Shown here piece after piece: positions 18,525 through 26,919 of a DNA stretch of 46,499 nt. The number at the start of each line of letters is the position of its first letter. The first letter of the stretch is position 1. The position numbers and the translations under genes were made by a program. The notes under the pieces were generated by a model. That model did not search any database. It saw only the letters and a program-made list of their open reading frames with translations, and was not told the DNA's origin. This stretch comes from Saprospiraceae bacterium (GTDB taxonomy: Bacteria; Bacteroidota; Bacteroidia; Chitinophagales; Saprospiraceae), in contig JAHDHL010000013.1 of assembly GCA_020631355.1 (NCBI GenBank), positions 76,552 to 123,050 of the forward strand, given 5' to 3'.

Positions 18525-18568
18525 ACATTTAATTGTTTTAGTCAATATTGACTAAAACAATTAAATGT
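18525..18568. repeat. perfect 44-bp palindrome
   Basis: The 22 bases 18525-18546, beginning ACATTTAATTGTTTT, are exactly repeated as reverse complement in 18547-18568, with no spacer. It is AT-rich and lies 56 bp downstream of the stop of the leftward glycine-rich T9SS gene. It could fold as a hairpin at the 3' end of that transcript, but no clean T-tract follows. It could also be a cruciform site or recombinase target. Confidence 0.85.
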
Positions 18569-18623
18569 AAGAGACTAAATCTTTTGTACATTAGGATTTC
18601 TGATTATCCCTTATACTATATGC

Positions 18624-21011
18624 TTATTGTTTGACTAGCTTCTTTGTGAATGACTCATTATCAATACTAACCTGAATCAGATAAGTACCTGCACTGAAAG
18701 TCGAAACATCCATCTCTGTTGTACTCTGGGCAGTGGACCATTCCCTTAGGATACTTCCTTTGATATCATAGATTCTGATATTGGCTTCGTCAAATGATTC
18801 TCCTGACAAATCAATTCGTAGCCAATCCCTTACAGGATTCGGAGCGATGACAAAATCAATAGGAGCAATCTGCGTTTCAAAGATACTGGTGAGTATGATA
18901 TCCACAGGATAAGTCACCGTGGTAGTACCACAGTCATTGATGGCATAGATGGTAACGAAATAGGTGCCACCTTCTTCATAGATGTGATAAGGTGCATTTC
19001 CTGGAGCCAGTGGATCACCCTCACCAAAATCCCAGTAATATTCGGATTCCCCTTGGGAATTATTCTGAACGAATAAGGTATCCTCATTCACATAAAAAGT
19101 AAAATCAGGTACAGGCAGTGGGTCAATGGTAATCGTAGCAATATTTGAGATACCACTACCCGGACAATCATTGGTAGCAATACATTGGAATTGATATCCT
19201 TCCATACCTGCATTGGCCTGGACATTCAGGGTGTTGCTCATTGCTCCTGAATAGGTACCATTATCCATTACATTCGTGAATCCATTTCCATCGTCTACCA
19301 TCCATTGGTAGGATACATTGGAACCACTCGCGTCTGCAGACAGAACAAAAGATTCATTCTCACAAATGACTTGGTCATCCGGATGCGCAATGATTTCAGC
19401 ATGTTCGAATATTTCAAGGGTAACAGGTGTCGTAGTAATCACATCATTACATCCTCCCTCGACGACACATTGTATGTTGTAAATCCCTGGAGCGAGTTCT
19501 GTGATGCTCAATGAATCCGTGGTTACACCATCAATGAAAGCATCATTGGTAAGGTCATAGTAACCCGTGCCATTATCAATTTGCCACTGATAGCTGTCCG
19601 CAGGGATATCTGTGGTAAGAGTGAATGAACTAAGGTCATCCGTACAACCATCCGCATTGATGGGTTCTGATGTAAATGCAATATGTTCGATTTCTAATCC
19701 CTCTGTCATACCGGGATAACTAAGAAGAATACCATCCGAACCCGAACTGGCCCCAAGGCTTTCGCCATTACAGGCAGAGTTGGAGTTGATGACTTGTCCT
19801 GATGAACCACCCTCGGTAAAGATATAGAGTTGTGAGGATGTCAAATCTGTAAAGATGACACCACCTCCACCACCTCCACCGGGGCCCATGCATCCCAGTG
19901 TATTGATGTGGTCAGTATTGCCGCCTTTTCCTCCTCTGACATATAACCCCAGTCCGAAGATGAGATTATTACAATCCAGAAGGATGGTACCCCCGGCACC
20001 TCCGCCTCCTGCTCCATCTTGTGCAGGTGTATCGAATACCTGTTTTCCTTCCGCAGAAATGTTATTCCAATATCCCTCGATAATGTTGGCTTTGATGTAT
20101 ACGATTCCACCACCTTCACCACCATTGGTTCCATTACCATCATTCATGTGACCGGTTCCTCCACCACCTCCCATAAATAGGCGGTTTCCTAAACTGGCAG
20201 TAGGATAGCCACCTATACCGGGATATTGTCCAAGGCATTGTAAGGGAACAGGGTTGAGGTTCTGGCCACCGATTCCACCACCCCCGAAGTTGGAGCCACC
20301 TCCGCCTCCTGAATTATGGTCGTTTCCTCCACCTCCACCGGTTCCTTGCGGACCTCGTCCATTCTCTTTTCCAGGGAAGAACTCGACGATTCCCTCACCT
20401 TTGGAATCCCCGAGTGGTGAATTGTCTGGATAGAAATAATTCTGGTGATTGGATGTCCAGTTACAAGTGGAGGGTTGATTATCACTTTCACCTCCTCTGA
20501 AACCAGCGAAACTGGCAGATATATTAGCATTGATGGTCAGGATATTCTCTACCTCGAATGCAATGATACCTCCCTTGTCCCCATCCCAAGGCAGAGGGGT
20601 GATAGGACTGTCTACGGATGCATTCTCGTATTGTGGCATACTTACGATTTGTAGGCTACCATTCACATCATAATTATTTGTCAATTGAGTACCAAGGAAA
20701 ACATCATTTCCATTGATATCACTGATGGTCGTCCTTTCGTATAAACCGGCACTGTTGAGATTGGTGATGCTGCCGAAAGTAGGTGCATTGGTCGTATCCA
20801 TCTCGGCACCTTTCATCTGGATGACAAGAATGACATCGCCGATGGCAAAGGAACTGGCATCATCCACACTCAGGAATGGATCACAAGGGTCGGAGGTGTC
20901 CATACCTGTGACCTTGGCGTAACTGTTGATGACACCTCCTATGGATGTCTGTGCGGAAATCCCCAAGGATATGGAGACCAAAAAGAACAAAGTGGTTAAA
21001 ATGCGTATCAT
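18624..21011 (-). CDS. T9SS-secreted glycine-rich protein with Ig/PKD-like domains
   Basis: A 795-residue protein starting at ATG 21009-21011 (signal MIRILTTLFFLVSISLGISA); an upstream ATG at 21107 would place about 32 non-signal residues first. The order is: an N-terminal beta domain (DVILVIQMKGAEMD), a very glycine-rich segment (about 190-420, many GGGGG runs with Asn/His), Ig-like segments with YQWQ and YQWMVDDG, a PKD domain (YYWDFGEGDP, GTYFVTIYAIND) and a type A T9SS sorting domain (IAPNPVRDWLRI). Similar architectures act as adhesins or surface fibres. No enzyme motif is present. A -7 promoter box lies 17 bp before the start. Confidence 0.85.
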   Translation of the reverse strand: MIRILTTLFFLVSISLGISAQTSIGGVINSYAKVTGMDTSDPCDPFLSVDDASSFAIGDVILVIQMKGAEMDTTNAPTFGSITNLNSAGLYERTTISDINGNDVFLGTQLTNNYDVNGSLQIVSMPQYENASVDSPITPLPWDGDKGGIIAFEVENILTINANISASFAGFRGGESDNQPSTCNWTSNHQNYFYPDNSPLGDSKGEGIVEFFPGKENGRGPQGTGGGGGNDHNSGGGGGSNFGGGGIGGQNLNPVPLQCLGQYPGIGGYPTASLGNRLFMGGGGGTGHMNDGNGTNGGEGGGIVYIKANIIEGYWNNISAEGKQVFDTPAQDGAGGGGAGGTILLDCNNLIFGLGLYVRGGKGGNTDHINTLGCMGPGGGGGGGVIFTDLTSSQLYIFTEGGSSGQVINSNSACNGESLGASSGSDGILLSYPGMTEGLEIEHIAFTSEPINADGCTDDLSSFTLTTDIPADSYQWQIDNGTGYYDLTNDAFIDGVTTDSLSITELAPGIYNIQCVVEGGCNDVITTTPVTLEIFEHAEIIAHPDDQVICENESFVLSADASGSNVSYQWMVDDGNGFTNVMDNGTYSGAMSNTLNVQANAGMEGYQFQCIATNDCPGSGISNIATITIDPLPVPDFTFYVNEDTLFVQNNSQGESEYYWDFGEGDPLAPGNAPYHIYEEGGTYFVTIYAINDCGTTTVTYPVDIILTSIFETQIAPIDFVIAPNPVRDWLRIDLSGESFDEANIRIYDIKGSILREWSTAQSTTEMDVSTFSAGTYLIQVSIDNESFTKKLVKQ

Positions 21012-21027
21012 GGAAATTTGTTTTTTG

Positions 21028-21035
21028 CAAAAATA
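21028..21035 (-). promoter_or_regulatory. -7 promoter box for the glycine-rich T9SS gene
   Basis: On the minus strand this reads TATTTTTG, matching TAnnTTTG. It is 17 bp before the chosen ATG, which would give a very short leader and supports the ATG at 21011 over 21107. No -33 TTG was found at the usual distance. Confidence 0.4.
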
Positions 21036-21220
21036 GCCAAAATAGATTAGGAAATAAGTTGATGTAATAGGAGTAAGAGATGATTCCTTATTTTTGACGG
21101 GTTTCATTCAGTTCAATGAACATTACTCGCCTTGTCTTGTGATTGAAGAACGATAGAACGACTCCGAATGTGGACGAGGAGCGGCCTATTCGGGCATGCT
21201 TTCTAAAAATATGTCTGGTG

Positions 21221-21251
21221 TTGGCATATTGTAAATTAAATGCTATCTTTG
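21221..21251 (+). promoter_or_regulatory. promoter of rpsP-rimM-trmD
   Basis: A -33 TTG at 21221-21223 and a -7 box TATCTTTG at 21244-21251 (consensus TAnnTTTG) are separated by 20 bp, the spacing expected for the Bacteroidota primary sigma factor. Transcription would start near 21258, leaving a leader of about 70 nt before rpsP. Confidence 0.75.
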
Positions 21252-21264
21252 CACTCCGTTAAAA

Positions 21265-21295
21265 ACCTGGCGCCGATGAATTCGAGGAACCAGGT
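21265..21295 (+). promoter_or_regulatory. hairpin in the rpsP leader
   Basis: ACCTGG (21265-21270) pairs with CCAGGT (21290-21295) across a 19-nt loop, inside the predicted leader of rpsP. It might be a ribosomal-protein leader structure, but no known leader family is recognised and the stem is short. Confidence 0.3.
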
Positions 21296-21329
21296 ATGGT
21301 TAAACCACATATTTAAATTTTAATGTCTT

Positions 21330-21857
21330 ATGGTAAAAATGAGATTACAAAGAAAGGGTCGTAAGAAGAAGCCTTTCTATCACATCGTTATCGCAGATGC
21401 AAGAGCTAAGAGAGATGGTCGTTACATCGAAAGAATTGGTTCTTACAATCCAATGACCAAGCCCGCTACTATCGAACTGGATAGGAATAAGGCTTATGAA
21501 TGGTTGTTGAAAGGAGCACAGCCTACGGATACAGTTAGGGCTATCCTACGTTTCAAGGGCGTATTGTACAGAAAGCACCTTATGAAAGGTGTGGCAAAGG
21601 GTGCCATGACTGAGGAGCAGGCAATTGCTAAGTACAATGCATGGATTGAATCCAAGGATGCTAAGGTTGCTGAAAGAGTAGAGGAATCTGCAAGAGAATT
21701 GGCTGCATGGCATGCTGCACGTAATGGTACGCCTCCACCGGTAGTAGTGGAAGAAGTAGTTGAGGAAGCTGCTGAAGAAGTTGCTACGGAAGAAGCACCT
21801 GTTGCTGAGGCACCGGCTGAGGAAGCTGCACCTGCTGATGATAACGCTGAAGGATAA
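21330..21857 (+). CDS. rpsP: 30S ribosomal protein S16 with acidic C-terminal tail
   Basis: Small-subunit ribosomal protein S16, which helps assemble the central and 5' domains of 16S rRNA. The core is residues 1 to about 85 ([39 protein letters not shown]). Here the protein is 175 residues, about twice the usual 80-90. The extra part is a helical segment ([19 protein letters not shown]) and then a low-complexity Ala/Glu/Pro/Val tail. Long acidic tails on S16 are common in Bacteroidota. It starts the rpsP-rimM-trmD cluster; rplS, often next in other bacteria, is absent after trmD here. Confidence 0.97.
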   Translation: MVKMRLQRKGRKKKPFYHIVIADARAKRDGRYIERIGSYNPMTKPATIELDRNKAYEWLLKGAQPTDTVRAILRFKGVLYRKHLMKGVAKGAMTEEQAIAKYNAWIESKDAKVAERVEESARELAAWHAARNGTPPPVVVEEVVEEAAEEVATEEAPVAEAPAEEAAPADDNAEG

Positions 21858-21876
21858 TCAGATATCTTGAATCATT

Positions 21877-21913
21877 AAAAATCCCGATATTCGTTAGAGT
21901 GTCGGGATTTTTT
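21877..21913 (+). terminator. hairpin with T-tract between rpsP and rimM
   Basis: AAAAATCCCGA at 21877-21887 pairs with TCGGGATTTTT starting at 21902 (11 bp, 14-nt loop), ending in a run of six T. It has the form of an intrinsic terminator, and lies only 8 bp before the rimM ATG. It would set rpsP output above rimM-trmD, or act as attenuator. Confidence 0.8.
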
Positions 21914-21920
21914 GTTGCAT

Positions 21921-22445
21921 ATGGAATCATTACAAGAAATAGGAAAAACGGTTAAGCCATTCGGGTTGGATGGTAGTGTGAGGGTAGCGATTAAGGATGA
22001 ATTCCTAGAGGACTTCTTATCCGTGGAAGTGGTATTCTTGCATCTGAAAGGCCAGGTGGTACCTTACTTCGTAGAAGAAATCAAGGATAATGACTTGATT
22101 GTCCTGTTTGATGGAATCAATAACAAGGAAGATGCAGCTGCCATAAGTGGTAAGAAATTACTCATAAGGGAAGAAGACCTTATTCCAGAGGAGGAAAAGG
22201 TATTGGAATTGGAGGAGCTGGAGTATGCATTCAGTATCGGATTCCGAATGGATGATACCGTGATAGGAGAGATTGGGGAAATCCTAGAGATTGTTGAATA
22301 TCCCCAGCAGGAAATGGCCGTCATTGACCATAAGGGAAAGGAAATCATGGTTCCGATGAACGAAAATTTCATTCAGGAGATTGATGAGGACAACAAGGTG
22401 ATACTCGTTACCTTGCCCGAACAAATGATTGAGATACAATTATAA
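21921..22445 (+). CDS. rimM: ribosome maturation factor RimM
   Basis: A 174-residue cytosolic protein that assists 16S 3'-domain assembly and S19 binding. The start is ATG at 21921; a TTG three codons upstream lies in the terminator T-tract. The N-terminal beta-barrel part carries IGKTVKPFGLDGSVRV (family G-x-x-G). The C-terminal PRC-barrel part holds IGEIGEILEIVEYPQQEMAVI and KGKEIMVPMNENFI. It is followed by trmD with a 3-bp gap. Confidence 0.95.
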   Translation: MESLQEIGKTVKPFGLDGSVRVAIKDEFLEDFLSVEVVFLHLKGQVVPYFVEEIKDNDLIVLFDGINNKEDAAAISGKKLLIREEDLIPEEEKVLELEELEYAFSIGFRMDDTVIGEIGEILEIVEYPQQEMAVIDHKGKEIMVPMNENFIQEIDEDNKVILVTLPEQMIEIQL

Positions 22446-22448
22446 GAA

Positions 22449-23129
22449 ATGAGAATTGATATCATAACCGCCGTACCATCCTTATTGGAAAGCCCATTCG
22501 GACATTCCATTATGAAAAGAGCCAAGGATAAGGGTTTGTTGGAAGTGAATATCCATGACCTGAGAACTTGGGGAATCGGTAGGCACAAACAGATAGATGA
22601 CTACCAGTTTGGTGGTGGTGCCGGAATGGTCATGATGTGTGAACCTCTGGCCAATTGTATCGAATCCCTACAAAAGGAAGTAACCTATGATGAAATCATT
22701 TTCATGACTCCCGATGGGCATAGGTATGACCAAAAGACAGCGAATCGATTATCATTGTATCAGAATCTGCTCATTATCTGTGGGCATTACAAGGGAATTG
22801 ATGAAAGAATCAGGGAGAAATACGTCACCCTGGAAATTTCCATTGGTGATTATGTACTTTCGGGTGGAGAATTGGGGGCAGCGGTAGTAGTGGATTCGAT
22901 TGGCCGATTGATTCCGGGGGTGCTGAATGATGAGACATCCGCCTTGTTCGATTCCTTTCAGGATGACTTACTGGCTCCTCCCGTATATACCCGTCCTGCG
23001 GAGTTTGACGGTATGAAAGTCCCTGATATCCTATTGTCAGGACATGCAAAGAAGATTGACGACTGGCGGTACGAGCAATCACTCAAGCGTACCGAAGAAC
23101 GAAGACCTGATTTACTGGGAGAAGGGTGA
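22449..23129 (+). CDS. trmD: tRNA (guanine37-N1)-methyltransferase
   Basis: A 226-residue SPOUT-class enzyme that methylates G37 of tRNAs with G36, preventing frameshifting. [13 protein letters not shown] is the N-terminal signature. The knot motifs are [12 protein letters not shown] and [19 protein letters not shown]. The C-terminal [22 protein letters not shown] and [17 protein letters not shown] are as usual for the family. Dimeric; uses SAM. Part of the rpsP-rimM-trmD translation cluster. Confidence 0.97.
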   Translation: MRIDIITAVPSLLESPFGHSIMKRAKDKGLLEVNIHDLRTWGIGRHKQIDDYQFGGGAGMVMMCEPLANCIESLQKEVTYDEIIFMTPDGHRYDQKTANRLSLYQNLLIICGHYKGIDERIREKYVTLEISIGDYVLSGGELGAAVVVDSIGRLIPGVLNDETSALFDSFQDDLLAPPVYTRPAEFDGMKVPDILLSGHAKKIDDWRYEQSLKRTEERRPDLLGEG

Positions 23130-23257
23130 TGACACCTAGAAACCTTTCTGATATGCCCTCCTTTTATCAAACCGGTAACATCTTCCTTGTTGCTATGTGA
23201 ATGTTTAGGTATTACATTTGTGATTCAATATCGAATCACCTAATCAATACGAATCAT

Positions 23258-23839
23258 ATGAGATTTCTTGTAGTGACAATCATCAGTTTGGTTTTGTTTT
23301 CAGTGGATGCCCTCGCACAACATGCCTACTTCCCGCTTAAGAAAGGAGCTGAAATGGAGTATGAGTTGGGAGCAGCTTTCCGTTCACCGAATAATACAGG
23401 TTATTCTATTAGAATGAAAGTAATGGAAGAAAGCCAAACAATAGGGGAGCATGATTATATCGTAGTCGAGAGTCGTATGGGGGAAAATGAGGAAAATGAG
23501 GTGGTTGAGCATATTTACTTCCGGTCTGATCAGGATGGCAATTTGGTGTCTACCCTTAATGATGGAGCCGGTGAAACCGTAGCACTACCAGCAGATGAGG
23601 AATTAGGAAAAGGGACAGATTGGGAAATTCGGGTTGGGGCATATACATTCCTTTACGAAGTAGTGGAAATGGATGGGAAAATCAAGACCCCCAATGGGAA
23701 TTATAAGAATTGTATGGTAGTGGAACAACGAATGGAAAGTTATACCATCAAGTCCTATTATCAAAAGAATGTAGGGATGGTAGCAACTACGGCATTGGTG
23801 AATGGGGAGGAGTTGTTGCAGCAGTATATTGTAGAGTAG
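23258..23839 (+). CDS. secreted protein of unknown function
   Basis: A 193-residue protein with a signal peptide (MRFLVVTIISLVLFSVDALA, then QHAYFPLKKGAEMEYEL). I chose the ATG at 23258; an upstream ATG at 23201 gives a leader without signal. The mature part is beta-rich: FPLKKGAEMEYELGAAF, YIVVESRMGENEEN, HIYFRSDQDGN, GKIKTPNGNYKNCMVVEQRM and YYQKNVGMVATT. The pattern resembles Bacteroidota proteins with a TapB-like/DUF3108-like lipocalin-type barrel, but this is a loose likeness. Probably periplasmic. A bidirectional terminator follows. Confidence 0.65.
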   Translation: MRFLVVTIISLVLFSVDALAQHAYFPLKKGAEMEYELGAAFRSPNNTGYSIRMKVMEESQTIGEHDYIVVESRMGENEENEVVEHIYFRSDQDGNLVSTLNDGAGETVALPADEELGKGTDWEIRVGAYTFLYEVVEMDGKIKTPNGNYKNCMVVEQRMESYTIKSYYQKNVGMVATTALVNGEELLQQYIVE

Positions 23840-24167
23840 GATTACAGCAAAATATCATCCATTGCTAATTGAATAAAAAAGAAAGAAGCGGCCTGAAAGC
23901 CGCTTCTCTTGCATAAAGTCAGTTATAGTAAATAGGTAATTTCTGTGTGATGCCGTAAAACGGTCGATTTAGCATCTCTGTTTAGTATATTCCTGGATCA
24001 GGAAACGATGCCAATATATGAAATTATTATAATATGCTTCAGGGGGATGGCAAATTCTGAGTCTCGAATCCAAATTATTCCGACCGATGGGTATAACCTA
24101 GTATGAAGCAATAAGCCAACTGAATGGTTGTGACCCATAACCCCATACCAGGTTTATTTCCTTATCC
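23840..24167. other. intergenic gap between converging genes
   Basis: 328 bp between the secreted-protein gene and the OmpA-family gene. It holds the terminator hairpin at 23884-23907. I see no ORF, RNA gene or further repeat in the rest. Confidence 0.6.
23884..23907. terminator. bidirectional intrinsic terminator
   Basis: AGAAGCGGC (23884-23892) pairs with GCCGCTTCT (23899-23907) across a 6-nt loop. On the plus strand CTCTT follows; on the minus strand the run TTTCTTTTTT follows. It lies between converging genes, so it can end both. Confidence 0.85.
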
Positions 24168-26891
24168 TCAGAATGCATTTAGATTAATCTCAACCCTTCT
24201 TGAGAATGGGTCGTCCTTGGCACTCGAACGGGAATCTCCATAGTTATTCACGGAAATCCTACCAGAGGATATGCCTCTCTTGGTCAAATAGGACTTGACT
24301 GCATCGGATCTTTTCATGGATAATCTCAGATTAGCATCCGGATTACCCGACTTATCCGTGTAACCAGTCAATATGGCCGTAACCTCAGGGTATTGCTTCA
24401 TGATATTGATAACCCGATCCAATTCATTGAAGAATTCTGTCCTGACATAGGATTTGCCCGTACCGAAGTACACATTCACACTACCCAATTTATTCACAGC
24501 CTCACGTGCCGGTGAAATGGTGGATATGACCTGTGCAGGTGGGGTTTGGACAGTAATGGTCTTCGGCTCTGGAATAGGTCGGTTACTCAATGCCGTCAAC
24601 TCATTTTGGGTTGCCTGTAATTGCTGGCTCAGACCATCCAACTTATTCTCAAGATTACTGATATAGGCAATGGTCTGACTATCCGAATTACCGGTGGTCT
24701 GGACTGCATTCAGTTTTCTTTCCAATTCCAAGACTTTCTGGTTCAAGGCAGTGATTTCAGCATTCTTATTGGTATTCAATTGAAGATTATCATTCTTCAA
24801 TCTATTGACCTCGGCCTGTAATTGCAACAATTGTGCAGTATACATCTTATCCAATTGGGGATTCCCGTTCTCAACAATGACTGTTGGTGGCGGAGTCTGA
24901 ATGATGACTTCCGTTTTTTCCTCCTTGGGGGCTTCTACCTTTTCCCTTGGAGGAATATCATTTCTCTTGGATTTTCTGACAGCTTTCCTCAATTTCCTCA
25001 TCTGTTTTTCCAATTCCTTGAAACGCTTGTCGTTCTCTGCCCTAATCCTTTCATATTCCGCATCGGACAGCTGTGCTATCGGACTTTCCAGATAAATGAT
25101 TTCCGTTCTGACCTCATTCAATTCCTTACCCAATTGCTCTGAAGCTTTCTGGAATTCCTCTTTCTCCTCCTCGTTGGTCCCATTTTCCTGTAGGGCCAAG
25201 CTATTGTTGTACTGTTCGTATTTCCTGAAATCGGCTCCCAATTCATCCAATTTTTGATAAAGTGTTTCGACTTCCTCAGGAGACTTGTCCTCCTTGGCCT
25301 TGAGTTCATTGATTTCATTCCTCAATGCCACAAGTTCGAAATTGGTTTCCTGAACTTCTGATAAGACGACTTCCTCCTCAGAAAGGTCATCCTTGAGGTA
25401 TCCGATTTCTTCTTCGAAGAATACAGGTGACAATTCTTCAATATCTATCCTTTCTATCTCCTCGAGTGTGAATACGGGCCCCTCGGGTACTTCCTCCACT
25501 GCTACATCCCCAATGTAGACCAAGGTGTCCTCAGCATTGGTTATCGGATTAATGGTAATGAAAGTATCAATGGGCTCATCAATTATCGTAATGCTTTCTT
25601 CCCGGATGGGTTCGAGTGAATTCAAGGGCTCCGTTTCGATGAAAGTCTGATCTTCCTTGATGATTTCCCGGATGGTATCCGTTCGGATAATGACTTTTTC
25701 TATCACCTTGCCAGGTTCATAAACCGTATCTCGAATCACTTGTACCTCATTCTTTCCCTGGATAATCGTATCGACATGTAAGGATTGGATGGTGGCATTC
25801 TCAATGATGATATTGGCATCCTTGATGGATTCCTCCTCTCGGATGATAACCTCCTTTTCAATGATGATTTCCTCATTGACCTCATTCCTTATTTCCTCGA
25901 TGACCACTTCCTCCTTGACAACAGGAGCCACAGGGATATCACTTTCTCCAAGATAGAAGACGGGCGCATTGAATGCTTGTTTCTTATATCCGAAGTTATA
26001 TCCGATGGAAATATTGAAAACACCATAGATATCCTTTAGATTATTCCCCGCACCTCGACTACTCCTTGGTGTGTTGGTCGGATTGGAAGCATAGGCTTGG
26101 TCGATGGAACCAAAAAGAACAGGATAGTCTCCTGAAACGTCATCCAGATAGTCACTCAGCGAATAATGTAGCAATGTCTCCAGGTTGAGATTGATTCTGT
26201 CGTTCAATCTGAATTTTAAACCCATGGCAAGTGGTATGGTCAGAGTTGTTTCGCTATACCTTCTGCCCTCGGTTTCCAATTCCCTAAGATCCGTTTCGTA
26301 GATTCCATCCTGCTCAATAATACTGGCATTGGCAGCATTAGGGTCACTCTCTCCCAAATCCCTAATGGTGTTGTCCGACCAGTAGTAATACCTGTTTCCA
26401 TTTTCTTGGTACAAATCTCCCCTGACCTTGTACTTCATGAATCCGACTCCTGTACCGATGTAGGGAGCGAAGAAACTCTTTTCCCCGAAGAACTTCCCAT
26501 TATCGAACTGGTAGACGAAGATGACATCAAGGTCATTATAACTGGTTCTGAAATTCAGGGCCCTATTATAATTTTGTGATTGGGTATATGGGGCTCCATT
26601 CCACTTGGTAGCCCTATCATTGGCTTGGAATGAACCATGTGTGGTCATGAATCGAAGTCCCCAAGCCTTACTCAGACTTTTTTCCAGACTGATACCATAG
26701 GAAATATTTTCCTTGTTATCCCAGAATCTTAGGACATCTGTCTGCGGGTCAAGGATTCTTCCAGTGCTCAAGTCACCATAATAGGTGCCTAGTCCACCAT
26801 GAATTCCCACCCTCCATTTATATAGATTTTGTTGGGCTGATAGTTGGAATGCCAACATACAACCCAACATAACGAACCATATCTTTTTCAT
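24168..26891 (-). CDS. outer-membrane barrel / coiled-coil / OmpA protein
   Basis: A 907-residue envelope protein with a signal peptide (MKKIWFVMLGCMLAFQLSA). Residues ~22-300 look like an outer-membrane beta barrel (GIHGGLGTYYGDLS, FFAPYIGTGVGFMKYK, GVFNISIGYNFGYK). Then comes an Ile/Val/Glu-rich low-complexity stretch to about 500, Lys/Glu-rich coiled coils to about 760, and a C-terminal OmpA domain (YFGTGKSYVRTEFF, GYTDKSGNPDANLRLSMKRS, DDPFSRRVEINL). The OmpA domain should bind peptidoglycan across the periplasm; the coiled coil would span the gap. Partner: the envelope protein gene 28 bp upstream. Confidence 0.85.
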   Translation of the reverse strand: MKKIWFVMLGCMLAFQLSAQQNLYKWRVGIHGGLGTYYGDLSTGRILDPQTDVLRFWDNKENISYGISLEKSLSKAWGLRFMTTHGSFQANDRATKWNGAPYTQSQNYNRALNFRTSYNDLDVIFVYQFDNGKFFGEKSFFAPYIGTGVGFMKYKVRGDLYQENGNRYYYWSDNTIRDLGESDPNAANASIIEQDGIYETDLRELETEGRRYSETTLTIPLAMGLKFRLNDRINLNLETLLHYSLSDYLDDVSGDYPVLFGSIDQAYASNPTNTPRSSRGAGNNLKDIYGVFNISIGYNFGYKKQAFNAPVFYLGESDIPVAPVVKEEVVIEEIRNEVNEEIIIEKEVIIREEESIKDANIIIENATIQSLHVDTIIQGKNEVQVIRDTVYEPGKVIEKVIIRTDTIREIIKEDQTFIETEPLNSLEPIREESITIIDEPIDTFITINPITNAEDTLVYIGDVAVEEVPEGPVFTLEEIERIDIEELSPVFFEEEIGYLKDDLSEEEVVLSEVQETNFELVALRNEINELKAKEDKSPEEVETLYQKLDELGADFRKYEQYNNSLALQENGTNEEEKEEFQKASEQLGKELNEVRTEIIYLESPIAQLSDAEYERIRAENDKRFKELEKQMRKLRKAVRKSKRNDIPPREKVEAPKEEKTEVIIQTPPPTVIVENGNPQLDKMYTAQLLQLQAEVNRLKNDNLQLNTNKNAEITALNQKVLELERKLNAVQTTGNSDSQTIAYISNLENKLDGLSQQLQATQNELTALSNRPIPEPKTITVQTPPAQVISTISPAREAVNKLGSVNVYFGTGKSYVRTEFFNELDRVINIMKQYPEVTAILTGYTDKSGNPDANLRLSMKRSDAVKSYLTKRGISSGRISVNNYGDSRSSAKDDPFSRRVEINLNAF

Positions 26892-26919
26892 AAGATGATG
26901 TTTTGGTTTAGGATTGGGA

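Larger units (their letters stand above)
17993..18623. other. 631-bp gene-free gap with two inverted repeats
   Basis: AT-rich region between the start of the GH-like gene and the end of the glycine-rich T9SS gene. No convincing ORF is present. It holds a 15-bp inverted repeat (18192-18243) and a perfect 44-bp palindrome (18525-18568), described separately. I saw no tRNA, transposase remnant or recognisable promoter. Confidence 0.7.

Noticed and set aside
13269-18623. Idea that the AT-rich block with palindrome is a mobile element
   Set aside because: No integrase, transposase, tRNA end or direct-repeat boundary was seen; composition alone is weak evidence.
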